Part shown: piece by piece, positions 31,804 to 47,776 of the stretch | How positions within the stretch are numbered: position 1 is the first letter of the stretch | Layout: every line of letters begins with the position of its first letter | DNA from: Thiomonas sp. X19 | GTDB lineage: Bacteria; Pseudomonadota; Gammaproteobacteria; Burkholderiales; Burkholderiaceae_C | Length of the DNA: 64,000 bases | NCBI RefSeq assembly: GCF_900089495.1 | Contig: NZ_LT605203.1 | Coordinates: forward strand, 3,073,546-3,137,545 | Reading direction: 5' to 3' | Position numbers and translations under genes: made by a program | The notes under the pieces: generated by a model | Databases searched by the model: none | What the model saw: only the letters and a program-made list of their open reading frames with translations | Told to the model about the DNA's origin: nothing

Positions 31804-31926
31804 GGAATGCGGGCCGAAGGTGGAATGCCTGAAATGCCGGATTGTGCGAGCCCTGACTGAGCCGAGACCGAGCCGTTGGAGATGCCGGTGGCAGCTCGAA
31901 AAAAACCGGCTGAGTATACTGATCCG

Positions 31927-33828
31927 ATGATGGTTGCCTCGGTCGAATCCCCCCAGCTGCATGCGGATTCGGCCGCGCGCGACGCGCGTGAATCGGCCCC
32001 CATCCGCCCCCTGCCCGACACCCTGATCTCCCAGATTGCCGCTGGCGAAGTGGTCGAGCGGCCGGCCGCCGCGCTGCGCGAACTGCTGGACAACGCGCTG
32101 GACGCTGGCAGCAGCCGCATCATCGTGCGGCTGGCACAAGGCGGGCTCGATCTGCTGAGCGTGGAAGACGATGGCTGCGGCATTCCGCCCGATGAACTCG
32201 CGCTGGCGCTGGCGCGCCATGCCACCAGCAAAATCGCCACGCTGGACGATCTGGAACGCGCCCAGAGCCTGGGCTTTCGCGGCGAAGCCCTGGCTGCCAT
32301 GGCGGCCGTGGCCGAGGTGGAGATCGTCAGCCGCCGCGCTGGCCAGCCGGGCGCGAGCATCAGCGCTGCAGCCGGCCGCATCGGCGCCCTGACGCCGGCT
32401 GCCGCAGCCCAGGGCACGGTGGTCACGGTCAAGCGCCTGTTCCACGACATTCCCGCGCGGAGACGCTTTCTCAAGTCGCCACCGACCGAAACCGGCTGGT
32501 GCGTGGAGGTGTTCAAGCGCGCGGCGATGGCCCATCCCCATGTCGCCTTCAGCCTGTGGCAGGACGGCCGCGCCAGCCTGCAATACGCCGCCGACTTCAG
32601 CCCCGCCGGCTTGCAGCGCCTGGCCGATGTGCTGGGCAAGGCCTTCGCCGAACACGCCCTGCCGGTGCAGGCCCGGATTGGCCCGCTGGCGGTGCATGGC
32701 CTCGTCTGCCGGCCCACGGCCGCGCGGGCGCGGGCCGAAGTGCAGCAGCTTTTCGTCAACCACCGCTGGGTGCGCGACCGGGTGTTGGCCCATGGCGTGC
32801 GCGCCGCCTATGCCGACGTGCTGCACGGCGCGCTGCAGCCGCAATACGCCTTGCTGATCGGGCTGCCACCCGAGCGCGTGGACGTGAACGTGCACCCGGC
32901 CAAGAGCGAGGTGCGCTTCCGCGAATCCCAGGCCGTGCACCAGGCGGTGCTGCATGCGGTGCAGCAGGCGCTGGCGCCAGCCCTGTCCGGGCGGGCGGAC
33001 ACGGGCGCTGGCGGGCATACAGCCGACGGCCTGTCTTCGCCTGCGCGCCCCGGTTCGCGGCCGAACCCACCGTTCGCGTTCGGTCCGCCCAGCATGCTGC
33101 GCCAAAGCGCCCTGCCCCTGGCCTCCATGCTGCAAGCGTATGCGCCACTGGGGCCGAGCCAGGCCGGGCATGTGGCGGATTCCGCCACCCCCAATCCCTG
33201 GCCGAACGAGCGCCTGGATCGCAACGCAGACACTGCGGCGCCAAGCCAGCCTCTCGGCCAGGCCATTGCCCAGTTGCACGGCATCTACATCCTGGCGCAA
33301 AACAGCCAGGGGCTGGTGATTGTCGACATGCACGCGGCGCACGAGCGCGTGGTGTACGAACGGCTCAAGGCCGCATGGGATCAGCGCAGCCTGCCCACGC
33401 AGCCCTTGCTCATTCCTGCCGGCTTCGCCGCCAGCCCGCAGGAATTGGGCGCGGTGGAAGACCATGCCGAAACCCTCCAGGCCCTGGGCTTCGACCTCGC
33501 CGCGAGCGGCCCCGCCAGCCTCGCGGTACGCAGCCTGCCGGGCCTGCTGGGACGGGCCGATCCGGTGCGGCTGGCGCGTGCGGTGCTGGCCGAACTGGCG
33601 GAATTCGGCACCAGCCAGACGCTGGAACAACGCCGCAACGCCCTACTCTCCACCATGGCCTGCCACGGCGCGGTGCGCGCCAATCGCCAGCTCACCCTGG
33701 GCGAAATGAACGCCCTGTTGCGCGATATGGAGGCCACCGAGCGCTCCGACCAGTGCAACCACGGCCGTCCGACCTGGCGCCAGGTGAGCCTGGACGAGCT
33801 CGACGCCTTGTTCCTGCGCGGGCGCTGA
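31927..33828 (+). CDS. mutL: DNA mismatch repair protein MutL
   Basis: Start taken at 31927; an earlier in-frame ATG at 31876 is possible. 633 residues. The N-terminal GHKL ATPase has ISQIAAGEVVERPAAALREL (motif I), VEDDGCGIPPDE and ATSKI with GFRGEALAAM (motifs II-III); the C-terminal dimerisation part includes QAIAQLHGIYILAQN, DMHAAHERV and a final STMACHGAVRAN block. MutL couples mismatch recognition by MutS to repair. A proline-rich linker separates the halves. The DQHAxHER-x(4)-type endonuclease motif is replaced by MHAAHERVVYERL, close to it. Confidence 0.92.
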   Translation: MMVASVESPQLHADSAARDARESAPIRPLPDTLISQIAAGEVVERPAAALRELLDNALDAGSSRIIVRLAQGGLDLLSVEDDGCGIPPDELALALARHATSKIATLDDLERAQSLGFRGEALAAMAAVAEVEIVSRRAGQPGASISAAAGRIGALTPAAAAQGTVVTVKRLFHDIPARRRFLKSPPTETGWCVEVFKRAAMAHPHVAFSLWQDGRASLQYAADFSPAGLQRLADVLGKAFAEHALPVQARIGPLAVHGLVCRPTAARARAEVQQLFVNHRWVRDRVLAHGVRAAYADVLHGALQPQYALLIGLPPERVDVNVHPAKSEVRFRESQAVHQAVLHAVQQALAPALSGRADTGAGGHTADGLSSPARPGSRPNPPFAFGPPSMLRQSALPLASMLQAYAPLGPSQAGHVADSATPNPWPNERLDRNADTAAPSQPLGQAIAQLHGIYILAQNSQGLVIVDMHAAHERVVYERLKAAWDQRSLPTQPLLIPAGFAASPQELGAVEDHAETLQALGFDLAASGPASLAVRSLPGLLGRADPVRLARAVLAELAEFGTSQTLEQRRNALLSTMACHGAVRANRQLTLGEMNALLRDMEATERSDQCNHGRPTWRQVSLDELDALFLRGR

Positions 33829-33876
33829 CCATCATTGACCGGCATTGTCGTCCCTTCACGCGCCTTGTCACCAGCC

Positions 33877-34812
33877 ATGCCGCACAAGCCCGAGCGCGCC
33901 CCGGTCTGGGCCATCACCGGCCCCACCGCGTCGGGCAAGACCGCCGTCGCCCTGGCCTTGGCGGCGTTGCGGCCGATCGAGATCATCAGCATGGATTCGG
34001 CGCTGGTGTATCGCGGCATGGACATCGGCACCGCCAAGCCCACGGCGGCCGAACGGGCGCAAGTGCCGCATCACCTGCTGGACATCCGCGAGCCGAGCGA
34101 AAGCTACAGCGCCGCAGCCTTTGCTGCCGACGCTGCGGCCCTGATCGACGCCATCCGCCAACGTGGACGCGAGCCGGTGCTGGTCGGCGGCACCTTGCTT
34201 TACCTGCTTGCCTTGCAACAGGGCCTCAACACGTTGCCCCAGGCCGACGCCAGCGTGCGCGCCGGCATCGGGCGCGACGCGCACGAGCGCGGCTGGCCCG
34301 CCATGCATGCCGAACTGGCACGGGTGGACCCTGCCACCGCCGCCCGCCTCGAGCCCGGCGACGCCCAGCGCATTCAGCGCGCGCTGGAGGTCTGGCAGCT
34401 CAGTGGCAAGCCCTTGTCGGCCCATTTCGCCGAGCCGCCCAGCGCGCCGGACGTGCCGCTGCGGGTGCTGGCGCTGGAGCCGTCCAACCGCGCGGAGTTG
34501 CATGCCCGCATCGCCCGGCGCTTCGACGCCATGCTCGCCGCTGGTTTTCTCGACGAGGTGCGCAGCCTGCGCGCCCGCGGCGACCTGCATGCCACGCTGC
34601 CGTCCATGCGCGCCGTCGGCTACCGCCAGGCCTGGGCGCATCTGGACGGCGAGATCGACGCCGCCACCTTCGCCGCGCAAGCCATCGCCGCCACCCGGCA
34701 GCTGGCCAAGCGCCAACTCACCTGGCTGCGCAGCATGCCCCACCGGCTGGTGGTGGACTGTTGCGCCGCGGACGCCACCGAACAGGCCCTGCAGCCCTTG
34801 CTTCGATCCTGA
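33877..34812 (+). CDS. miaA: tRNA dimethylallyltransferase MiaA
   Basis: ATG at 33877 preferred to the TTG at 33835; 311 residues, the normal length. Walker A is [10 protein letters not shown] near the N-terminus; [18 protein letters not shown] is the substrate-binding segment, and [20 protein letters not shown] and KRQLTWLRS are further signatures. The enzyme adds an isopentenyl group to A37 of tRNAs reading U-starting codons. It follows mutL by 48 bases, a common gene pair. Confidence 0.92.
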   Translation: MPHKPERAPVWAITGPTASGKTAVALALAALRPIEIISMDSALVYRGMDIGTAKPTAAERAQVPHHLLDIREPSESYSAAAFAADAAALIDAIRQRGREPVLVGGTLLYLLALQQGLNTLPQADASVRAGIGRDAHERGWPAMHAELARVDPATAARLEPGDAQRIQRALEVWQLSGKPLSAHFAEPPSAPDVPLRVLALEPSNRAELHARIARRFDAMLAAGFLDEVRSLRARGDLHATLPSMRAVGYRQAWAHLDGEIDAATFAAQAIAATRQLAKRQLTWLRSMPHRLVVDCCAADATEQALQPLLRS

Positions 34813-35010
34813 AGCACAAGCCGGGCCCGGCACCCATCGCAGCCTGCGCGTCCATGGCATGGTCGCAGACAAATCCACAATTCGTGGAATTTGTCACGAG
34901 ATCATCGATTCAGTGACATGCCCGGGCTCTCAACCTCGCGTCCCGACTTCCAGAATAGGGGTGCAGGCATCGGAGATCACTCATCTCCCGACCCTCTGGG
35001 AGCGAGAAGC

Positions 35011-36284
35011 ATGACAGACCCTCGGGAATCTTCGAACCATGGCAGGCAACCCTGCAGTGCTGCAAACCGCGCGCGCGCAGGCTTCATGGCCAAAAACGGC
35101 TCGACCTCGCTGGCCTGTTTCAGTGCCGGGACCCATGCCTGCATGGACGCCAACGCGGCCTTCGCCAGCTTGTTCGGCATGCAGGAAGATGCCCTGGTGG
35201 GGCGGCATTTGTCGCGGATTTTCGCGCCGGAATGCGTGGCCCAGATCGAGCCGTTCATGCACGACGCGCTGGAAGATCGACAGGAACAATTGTTCGAACT
35301 GAGCCTTCGTGACGCTGTTGGCAGCGTACGCGACTTCGACGTCAGCCTGTTGCCCTACACGCCCGGCGGCGCCGTGCTGGAGTTGTGCATGGTGATGCAT
35401 GAGGTCACGCGCTTTCGCGCCATGGCACGCATGGCGCACGAGGCCGCGGCGCGCCTGCACCGCTTCATGGACGCCAGCACGGAGGGCATCGTGTTCCAGC
35501 GCGACGGTGTGATCGTCGACATGAATCCGGCCCTGGCGCGGCTGATGGGCTATGTCGGTCAAGACATCATCGGCCTGCGCGCCATTGACTTCGTCAGCCC
35601 CGATTACCGTGACATCGTGATCGGCAAATTCCACAGCAAGGTCGAGAACAGCCCCTACGAAGTCACGCTGCTGCACCGGGAGGGCTACGACATCCCGGTG
35701 GAACTCGTCAGCAGCAATGTCGAATTCGACGGCGAGATGCTGCGCATGACCCTGGTGCGCGACATCCGCGCCCGCCGCGCCGCCGAGCGCCGCATGCGCG
35801 AACTGGCCGAACGCGACGGACTCACCGGCCTGTACAACCGGCGCATGTTCCTGGAGCAGTTGCCCGCACGCATCGCCGGGCTGAGCGAGCGCGAGCAGAC
35901 CGCCGCGCTGCTGTTCATCGACCTCGACCGTTTCAAGCAGGTGAACGACCGCCACGGCCATGCCCAGGGCGACCGCCTGCTGCAGACCGTGGGGCGGGAG
36001 CTGCTGGCGTTTCTCACGCCGGGCGACATCGCCGGGCGCATGGGTGGGGATGAGTTCGCGGTCCTGCTCACCGGCGTCCAGCCCGAGGCCGCCGGGCACC
36101 GCGCCCAGGCTCTGCTGGCGCGGCTGCAAGCAGCGTTCGACACCACCGGGTTGACCGAAATGGCCTACGCCTCCATCGGCGTGGCCCTGTTCCCCAACCA
36201 CGGCCAAACCGCCGACACCTTGCGGCGCCAGGCCGACCAGGCCATGTACCTGGCGAAGGCCCAGGGCGGCAACGCGGTGCGGCT

Positions 36285-36303
<19 letters not shown>
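35011..36303 (+). CDS. PAS-PAS-GGDEF diguanylate cyclase
   Basis: Start at 35011, preceded by GGGAGCGAGAAGC; 430 residues. Two PAS-like sensor regions (about 30-130 and 150-265) precede a GGDEF domain with DGLTGLYNRRMFLEQL, FIDLDRFKQVNDRHGHAQGD and RMGGDEFAVLL, all intact, so cyclic di-GMP synthesis is expected. The inhibitory I-site is not conserved: the position five residues before the GGDEF region reads TPGD instead of RxxD. It has no membrane helices, so sensing is probably cytoplasmic. It converges with uvrA, overlapping by 19 bases. Confidence 0.85.
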
Positions 36304-42140
<5,837 letters not shown>

Positions 42141-42365
42141 GCCACTATACGCAGCCGCCGCCAGCGTGCGCAGGCCGGGGGAAATGGCGCTTGCCGACGG
42201 GTTTCGCCAAGGCCAAAATCGCGCTCTGCGTGCTAGGCTAGTCTCGCATCATGCACTGCAACAAGGTGTCAAATTGGCTGCTGCAGCGCTGAATTGCGCA
42301 AACTGCCGCGTTCAACCACGGCAAGGTTCGTACCGTTCCCACACCCATCGAGACGAGAGGCCGAC

Positions 42366-43061
42366 ATGAGCAAGCTGCATTTCATCGGCGGCGAAAAAGG
42401 TGGCGTCGGCAAATCGCTGGTGTCGCGCCTGCTCGCCCAGTACATGATTGACCACCATCTGCCCTTCATCGGTTTCGACACCGACAAGTCCCACGGCGCG
42501 TTGCTGCGTTTTTATGCCGATTACGCCTCGCCGGTCATCATCGACCGCTACGAGAGCCTGGACCGCATCGTCGATGCCGCGATGGAGCAGCCGGACCGGC
42601 GCATCCTGGTGGACCTCGCCGCGCAGACCCACCAGTTCCTGGTGCGCTGGATCGAGGATTCCGGCCTGCTGGATCTGCGCGAAGATCTGGGCATGTCCAT
42701 CGTCTATTGGCATGTGATGGACTCGGGGCGCGATTCGGTGGACCTGCTGCGCGCCCTGCTCGGCCAGTTCGGCGGGCGCATGCAACTGGTGCTGGTGCTC
42801 AATGAAGTGCGCGGCGACCGCTTCGACATTCTCGATGCCTCGGGCCTGAAAACGCGTGCCGAAGACCTCGGCGTCCGCGTCATCGGCCTGCGCCACCTGC
42901 AGGACACGACCATTCAGAAGATCGACGCCCACAACACCAGCTTCTGGGCCGCCGTGAACCTGCCCGACCCTTCGGGCAACGGTCTCGGGCTGATGGAGCG
43001 CCAGCGGGTCAAAATCTGGATGAGCCGCACCTACAAGGCGTTCGGCCAGGTGCAGGTTTGA
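42366..43061 (+). CDS. ParA/MinD-like nucleotide-binding protein
   Basis: Start at 42366 after GACGAGAGGCCGAC; 231 residues. The N-terminus FIGGEKGGVGKSLVSRLLAQY holds the deviant Walker A, and GFDTDKSHGALLRFY the adenine/switch region; LVDLAAQ is the Walker B-like element. It belongs to the ParA/MinD superfamily (sometimes labelled mobilisation protein), but no partner gene lies beside it. It is divergent from uvrA with 225 bases between. Function unknown. Confidence 0.75.
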   Translation: MSKLHFIGGEKGGVGKSLVSRLLAQYMIDHHLPFIGFDTDKSHGALLRFYADYASPVIIDRYESLDRIVDAAMEQPDRRILVDLAAQTHQFLVRWIEDSGLLDLREDLGMSIVYWHVMDSGRDSVDLLRALLGQFGGRMQLVLVLNEVRGDRFDILDASGLKTRAEDLGVRVIGLRHLQDTTIQKIDAHNTSFWAAVNLPDPSGNGLGLMERQRVKIWMSRTYKAFGQVQV

Positions 43062-43154
43062 GGACCAAGGCTGCTCGTCGGCGCAAGGCCGCGCCTTGCA
43101 CCAAGCACCATGCCGTCAGCCTGCTGCGCAGCGCCTCTCGGACCAGGATGATGC

Positions 43155-45002
43155 ATGGCTGACACTCCCACGAGCATCCTGGCGGACATGCCGGCGCAAG
43201 CTGGCCAACGCAGCATGGGCCCGCTGCGGCAGTTGCTCCCTTTCCTGCGGCCTTATCGCGGCCGCATCGCCCTGGCCCTGGTGTTTCTGCTGCTGGCCGC
43301 CGGCAGCACCCTGAGCTTTCCACTGGCCTTGCGCTGGCTGATCGACGGCGGCCTGCTGCACCCCTCGACCAACGCCAGCCGCGGCGGCCTCGGCATCCAT
43401 TTCGTCGCGCTGTTCGGCCTGGCGGTGCTGCTCGGCATGTTCTCGGCGGCGCGCTACTACATGGTGAGCTGGCTGGGCGAGCGCGTCACGGCGGATTTGC
43501 GCAGCCGGGTCTACGGCCATGTGCTGACGCAATCGCCGCAGTTCTTCGAGCACACGCAAACCGGCGAGGTGCTGTCGCGCCTGACCACCGACACCACGCT
43601 GGTGCAGACCGTGGTCGGCTCCAGCCTGTCGATGGGTCTGCGCAACAGCGTGGTGTTCCTCGGCGGCATGACCATGCTGATCGCCACCAGCCCGCGCTTG
43701 ATGCTGAGCGTGGTGGCCGTCATCTTGCTGGTGGTGTTCCCCGCCGTCACCATCGGCCGCCGCGTGCGCCGCCTGTCGCGCGCCAGCCAGGACCGCATCG
43801 CCGATTCCAGCGCCATCGCCGCCGAGGTGCTCAACGCCATTCCCACCGTGCAGAGCTATGGGCGCGAACCGGACGAATCGCGCCGCTTCAGCCAGGCCGC
43901 GGAAGACGCCTTCAGCACCGCGGTGCGGCGCAGCCGCATGCGCGCGCTGCTCACCGCCTTTGTCATCGTCGCCCTGTTCGGCGCACTCATCTACGGCTTG
44001 TACCTGGGCACGGTGGCCGTGGTCGAAGGCCGCATGAGCGCCGGCACCCTGGGGCAGACGGTGCTCTACATCGGCCTGGTGGCGGGCTCCGCCGCCTCGC
44101 TGTCGGAGGTGTTCGGCGACTTGCTGCGCGCCGCCGGCGCCACCGAGCGGCTGATGGAACTGCTGGCCGAGCGCTCGCCAGTGGCCAATCCGCCCCAGCC
44201 GCAGGCGCTGCCGGCGCCGCAGGGTGGCTCCACCGTGCAGTTCGCCCATGTGCGCTTCACCTACCCTTCGCGCCCGGAACAGCCGGCGCTGGACGATTTT
44301 TCGCTGCTGGTGGAGCCGGGTGAGACCGTGGCCCTGGTCGGCCCCAGCGGCGCCGGCAAGACCACGGTGCTGCAACTGCTGCTGCGCTTTTACGACGTGC
44401 AGCATGGCGCGGTGAGCGTGGACGGCGTGCGCGTGGACCATGCCGAACTTGCAGCGCTGCGTGAGCGCATCGGCCTGGTGCCGCAGGACGCGGTGATTTT
44501 TTCCGCCAGCGCGCTCGACAACATCCGTTACGGCCGGCCCGAGGCCAGCGAGCACGAGGTGATGGAAGCCGCGCGCGCGGCGCAGGCCGACGGCTTCATC
44601 CGCGAATTGCCGCAGGGCTACAACACCTATCTGGGCGAGCGCGGCGTGCGGCTTTCGGGCGGCCAGCGCCAGCGCTTGAGCATCGCCCGCGCCATCCTGA
44701 AAAACGCCCCGCTGCTGCTGTTGGACGAGGCCACCAGCGCCCTCGACGCGCAAAGCGAACGCGCCGTGCAGGCTGCGCTGGAACGGGCCATGCAGGGCCG
44801 CACCACCATCGTCATCGCCCACCGCCTGGCCACGGTGCAGCGGGCCGACCGCATCGTGGTGCTCGAGCGCGGCCGCATCGTCGACATCGGCAACCATGCC
44901 GAACTGATGGCGCGTGGCGGCCTGTACGCCCACCTGGCGTCGCTGCAGTTCATGCACGGGCCGGGAAACTTGTCGACCAGCGAGCAACGCAGTTACATTT
45001 GA
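43155..45002 (+). CDS. ABC exporter half-transporter (MsbA/LmrA type)
   Basis: 615 residues. The N-terminal half has about six membrane helices beginning at IALALVFLLLAAGS; the C-terminal half is an ATPase with Walker A GPSGAGKTT (about residue 397), signature LSGGQRQRLSIARAIL, Walker B LLLLDEATSALD and the H-loop histidine in IVIAHRLAT. Such half-transporters act as dimers and export lipids or drugs. Substrate unknown. All ATPase motifs are intact. It ends about 80 bases before ompR. Confidence 0.88.
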   Translation: MADTPTSILADMPAQAGQRSMGPLRQLLPFLRPYRGRIALALVFLLLAAGSTLSFPLALRWLIDGGLLHPSTNASRGGLGIHFVALFGLAVLLGMFSAARYYMVSWLGERVTADLRSRVYGHVLTQSPQFFEHTQTGEVLSRLTTDTTLVQTVVGSSLSMGLRNSVVFLGGMTMLIATSPRLMLSVVAVILLVVFPAVTIGRRVRRLSRASQDRIADSSAIAAEVLNAIPTVQSYGREPDESRRFSQAAEDAFSTAVRRSRMRALLTAFVIVALFGALIYGLYLGTVAVVEGRMSAGTLGQTVLYIGLVAGSAASLSEVFGDLLRAAGATERLMELLAERSPVANPPQPQALPAPQGGSTVQFAHVRFTYPSRPEQPALDDFSLLVEPGETVALVGPSGAGKTTVLQLLLRFYDVQHGAVSVDGVRVDHAELAALRERIGLVPQDAVIFSASALDNIRYGRPEASEHEVMEAARAAQADGFIRELPQGYNTYLGERGVRLSGGQRQRLSIARAILKNAPLLLLDEATSALDAQSERAVQAALERAMQGRTTIVIAHRLATVQRADRIVVLERGRIVDIGNHAELMARGGLYAHLASLQFMHGPGNLSTSEQRSYI

Positions 45003-45083
45003 CGCCATAACAAGGCCGTCACCGATTCCGGGCGCCACGCCGTCCCAACGGGCACCGCATTCCAACCCACTGACCCTCCCGCC

Positions 45084-45812
45084 ATGCAACAAGACAAACC
45101 CAAGAAGATCCTCGTGGTCGACGACGATGCCCGCATCCGCGACCTGCTGCGACGCTATCTGGCCCAGGAAAACTACGAGGTGTTCGTCGCCGAAGACGCC
45201 AAGGCCATGTCGCGGGTGATGGTGAAAGAGCGCTTCGACCTCATCGTGCTCGACCTCATGCTGCCCGGCGAAGACGGCCTCACCGTCTGCAAGCGCATGC
45301 GCTCGTCGAAGGATTTCACCCCCATCATCATGCTCACCGCCAAAGGTGAAGATGTGGACCGCATCATCGGCCTCGAAGTGGGCGCCGACGACTACCTGCC
45401 CAAGCCCTTCAACCCGCGCGAACTGCTCGCCCGCATCAGCGCCGTGCTGCGCCGCCAGCCCAACCCCGAGTTGCCCGGTGCCCCGGCGCGCGACGATGAA
45501 ACCGTGCTGTTCGGCCCGTTCAGCCTCGACCTCGCCCGGCGCGAACTGTCGCGCGAGGGCGAACTCATCAGCCTGACCACCGGCGAGTTCGCCATGCTCA
45601 AAGCGCTGGTGCGCCACCCGCGCCAACCGCTGTCGCGCGACCGCCTGGCCGAACTGGCCCGTGGGCGCGACTACGAAGCCTTCGACCGCAGCCTGGACGT
45701 CGCCATCTCGCGCCTGCGCAAAATCGTCGAGATCGACCCCGCTCACCCGCGCTACATCCAGACCGTGTGGGGCGTGGGCTATGTGTTCGTGCCCGACACC
45801 AAGGACGCCTGA
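45084..45812 (+). CDS. ompR: OmpR-type response regulator
   Basis: 242 residues, matching OmpR in length and order of motifs: ILVVDDDARIRDLL with the acidic pair, the phosphoacceptor in VLDLMLPGEDGL, TAKGEDVDRI with the conserved lysine later in YLPKPFNPRELLARI, and a C-terminal winged helix ending RYIQTVWGVGYVFVPD. It responds to envelope or osmotic stress through the histidine kinase encoded downstream. The gap to the kinase contains a diverged copy of the repeat found in uvrA. Confidence 0.92.
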   Translation: MQQDKPKKILVVDDDARIRDLLRRYLAQENYEVFVAEDAKAMSRVMVKERFDLIVLDLMLPGEDGLTVCKRMRSSKDFTPIIMLTAKGEDVDRIIGLEVGADDYLPKPFNPRELLARISAVLRRQPNPELPGAPARDDETVLFGPFSLDLARRELSREGELISLTTGEFAMLKALVRHPRQPLSRDRLAELARGRDYEAFDRSLDVAISRLRKIVEIDPAHPRYIQTVWGVGYVFVPDTKDA

Positions 45813-45855
45813 ATTCCGCCAGTCCTGCTTGACCGGCGCTGACGCCGCTGTGAGC

Positions 45856-45924
45856 CCCCGACGGTCCGCATGCGGACTCCCCGCGGGGGCGTCAAGCAAA
45901 CTCGGGTTCGGCGCTTCGTTGCCT
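45856..45924 (+). repeat. Diverged copy of the structured repeat between ompR and envZ
   Basis: A GTCCG/CGGAC hairpin, a CCCGCGGGGG block and then GTCAAGCAAACTCGGG follow in the same order as at 41326-41394 but with more differences. It is not inside a gene. Confidence 0.5.
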
Positions 45925-45938
45925 TGCAGATATTCCTC

Positions 45939-47378
45939 ATGAGCGCCGACGCGCCCGCGCAACCGCCCAAACCCCCGTTCGATCCAGCCCCCGCCACCCT
46001 GGCCAAGCCCAGCCTGGCGCGGCGCGTGTTCGGCGGGCTGTCGGGCCGGCTCTACTGGCGCACGTTTTTCCTCATCGTGCTGCTGGTGCTGGCCAGTCTG
46101 GCGGGGTGGTTCCAGAGCTTTCGCGTGCTGCAGCTCGGGCCACAGGTGGAACAGACCTCGCGCCAGATCACCAGCCTCATCGACCTCACCCGCATCGCCC
46201 TGGTGCATGCGGCACCCGAATACCGCACGGCCTTGCTCGACGAGTTGGTCAAGCGCGAAGACATCTACATCTACCCGCGCGAAGCCAGCGACCAGTGGAC
46301 GCCGATGGCGCACACGGATTTCACCCGCCGCCTGACGGCTTCGGTCGACCAGCGTCTGCATGAAAAGCTGGATTTCGCCGACGTGGTGAATGGCCGCTCC
46401 GGGCTGTGGATTGGTTTTCGCATCGAGCGCAGCGACTATTGGTTGCTGCTGGACCGCTCGCGCATCGACCCCTCGCTGGGCGAGGCCTGGATCATCTGGG
46501 GCGTACTGGCGACGTTGCTGGCGATGATCGGTGCAGCCATCATCGCCCGTTTCATCAATCGCCCGTTGCGCGACTTGAGCATCGCCACGGCCATGGTGCG
46601 CGAAGGCGATTTTTCGCAACAGCTGAACGAAACCTCGGGCACGCAGGAAATCCGTGAAGTCAACCGCGGCTTCAACCGCATGGCGCGCGCGCTGCAGGAA
46701 ATCGACCAGGATCGGGCCTTGATGCTGGCCGGCATTTCCCACGATATCCGCACCCCGCTCGCCCGCCTGCGCCTCGAGGCCGAACTGAGCGTGCCCGACC
46801 CGCAGGCACGGCAGGACATCATCGCCGACATCGAGCAGGCCGACTCCATCATCAGCAAATTCATGGAGTACGCGCGCACCGCCAGCCCGGTGCGTGAAAG
46901 CGTGGACCTGCCCGACCTGGTGACCAAGATCGTGGCGGACTACAGCAAGGATGCCGATTTGCGCATCCGCATGCCGAGTAACGCCGAGGCCCAGGCCCTG
47001 GCCGACCCGCTGGAATTGCAGCGCATCATCGTGAACCTGATCGAGAATGCCAGGCGCTACGGCCGCACGCCCGGCAGCAACCGGGTGGAGCTGGACATCG
47101 GCATCAGCAAGCGCAGCAACGAGGTCTGCCTGAGCGTGCGCGACCACGGCCCTGGCGTCACCGCCGACCACCTGCCCCTGCTCACCCGGCCGTTTTTCCG
47201 CGGCAACGAAGCGCGCACCGCCGCGAAGGGCACCGGGCTGGGCCTGGCCATCGTCGATCGCACCATCACCCGCATGGCGGGCCGGCTGGAGATCAGCAAC
47301 GCCAAGGGCGGCGGTTTGATGTTGCGCATCTGGCTGCAGCGCGACCCGGCCGATGTCCTGCCGCCTCCACAGCTTTGA
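45939..47378 (+). CDS. envZ: EnvZ-type sensor histidine kinase
   Basis: Start at 45939 (MSADAPAQ); the frame is open upstream through the repeat. 479 residues: membrane helix at about 38-60, a periplasmic domain, a second helix at about 184-206, a HAMP region, the phospho-histidine box LAGISHDIRTPLARL and the ATPase with IVNLIENARRYG, DHGPGV and GTGLGLAIV. It should phosphorylate the OmpR-type regulator encoded just before. All motifs intact. Confidence 0.9.
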   Translation: MSADAPAQPPKPPFDPAPATLAKPSLARRVFGGLSGRLYWRTFFLIVLLVLASLAGWFQSFRVLQLGPQVEQTSRQITSLIDLTRIALVHAAPEYRTALLDELVKREDIYIYPREASDQWTPMAHTDFTRRLTASVDQRLHEKLDFADVVNGRSGLWIGFRIERSDYWLLLDRSRIDPSLGEAWIIWGVLATLLAMIGAAIIARFINRPLRDLSIATAMVREGDFSQQLNETSGTQEIREVNRGFNRMARALQEIDQDRALMLAGISHDIRTPLARLRLEAELSVPDPQARQDIIADIEQADSIISKFMEYARTASPVRESVDLPDLVTKIVADYSKDADLRIRMPSNAEAQALADPLELQRIIVNLIENARRYGRTPGSNRVELDIGISKRSNEVCLSVRDHGPGVTADHLPLLTRPFFRGNEARTAAKGTGLGLAIVDRTITRMAGRLEISNAKGGGLMLRIWLQRDPADVLPPPQL

Positions 47379-47434
47379 TCCCAGGCGCTGGCCTTCTCGC
47401 CGATGTGACAGCTCCAGAACCAGTGCGAGCAGCC

Positions 47435-47776
47435 CTAGCCGCGCCGGGCGCGTCGCTGCGCGGCCGCCTTGCGCGCCCGGGCACGTCGTGCATCTTTCGG
47501 GTCCACCGTCAAGGGCCGGGTGATGTCGATGCGATCGCCCGGCTGGGCCAAGGCGCCGGCCGGTTTGAGCACACCGAATACGGCCAGGCGCAGGTGGCCG
47601 CTCGGGTCGCGCCAACTGCTGTCGGGCAAGTCCAGCCCGCTGCGGCTCACCGCATCACCCAGACTTGCGCCGGGGGCGAGCCGAACCGTGCGCAACTGGG
47701 CCGCGCCGCAAGCGGGGATCCAGCAGACCTGGACCTCGATGAGGCCGGGAGCGGATGCCGCCTGCTGTTCAGCCAT
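47435..47776 (-). CDS. rnfH: RnfH family protein
   Basis: Start at 47776; 113 residues with a ubiquitin-like fold pattern: IEVQVCWIP..., LAPGASLGDAVSRSGL, LAVFGVLKPAGALAQPGDRIDITRPL and a lysine/arginine-rich end. RnfH proteins are usually encoded beside ratA, as here, where the two overlap by eight bases. Function is not well defined. Confidence 0.85.
   Translation of the reverse strand: MAEQQAASAPGLIEVQVCWIPACGAAQLRTVRLAPGASLGDAVSRSGLDLPDSSWRDPSGHLRLAVFGVLKPAGALAQPGDRIDITRPLTVDPKDARRARARKAAAQRRARRG

Noticed and set aside
30124..31860. A 578-residue plus-strand frame over the TRAP and dedA genes
   Set aside because: Out of frame with the clear TRAP homology and antisense to dedA; composition is that of a shadow frame.
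42141..42365. An SOS (LexA) box in front of uvrA
   Set aside because: No CTGT-N8-ACAG sequence or close variant could be seen in the divergent gap.
43116..47615. A 1499-residue minus-strand frame across the ABC exporter and ompR-envZ
   Set aside because: It is antisense to three genes with intact motifs, and has no domain of its own.
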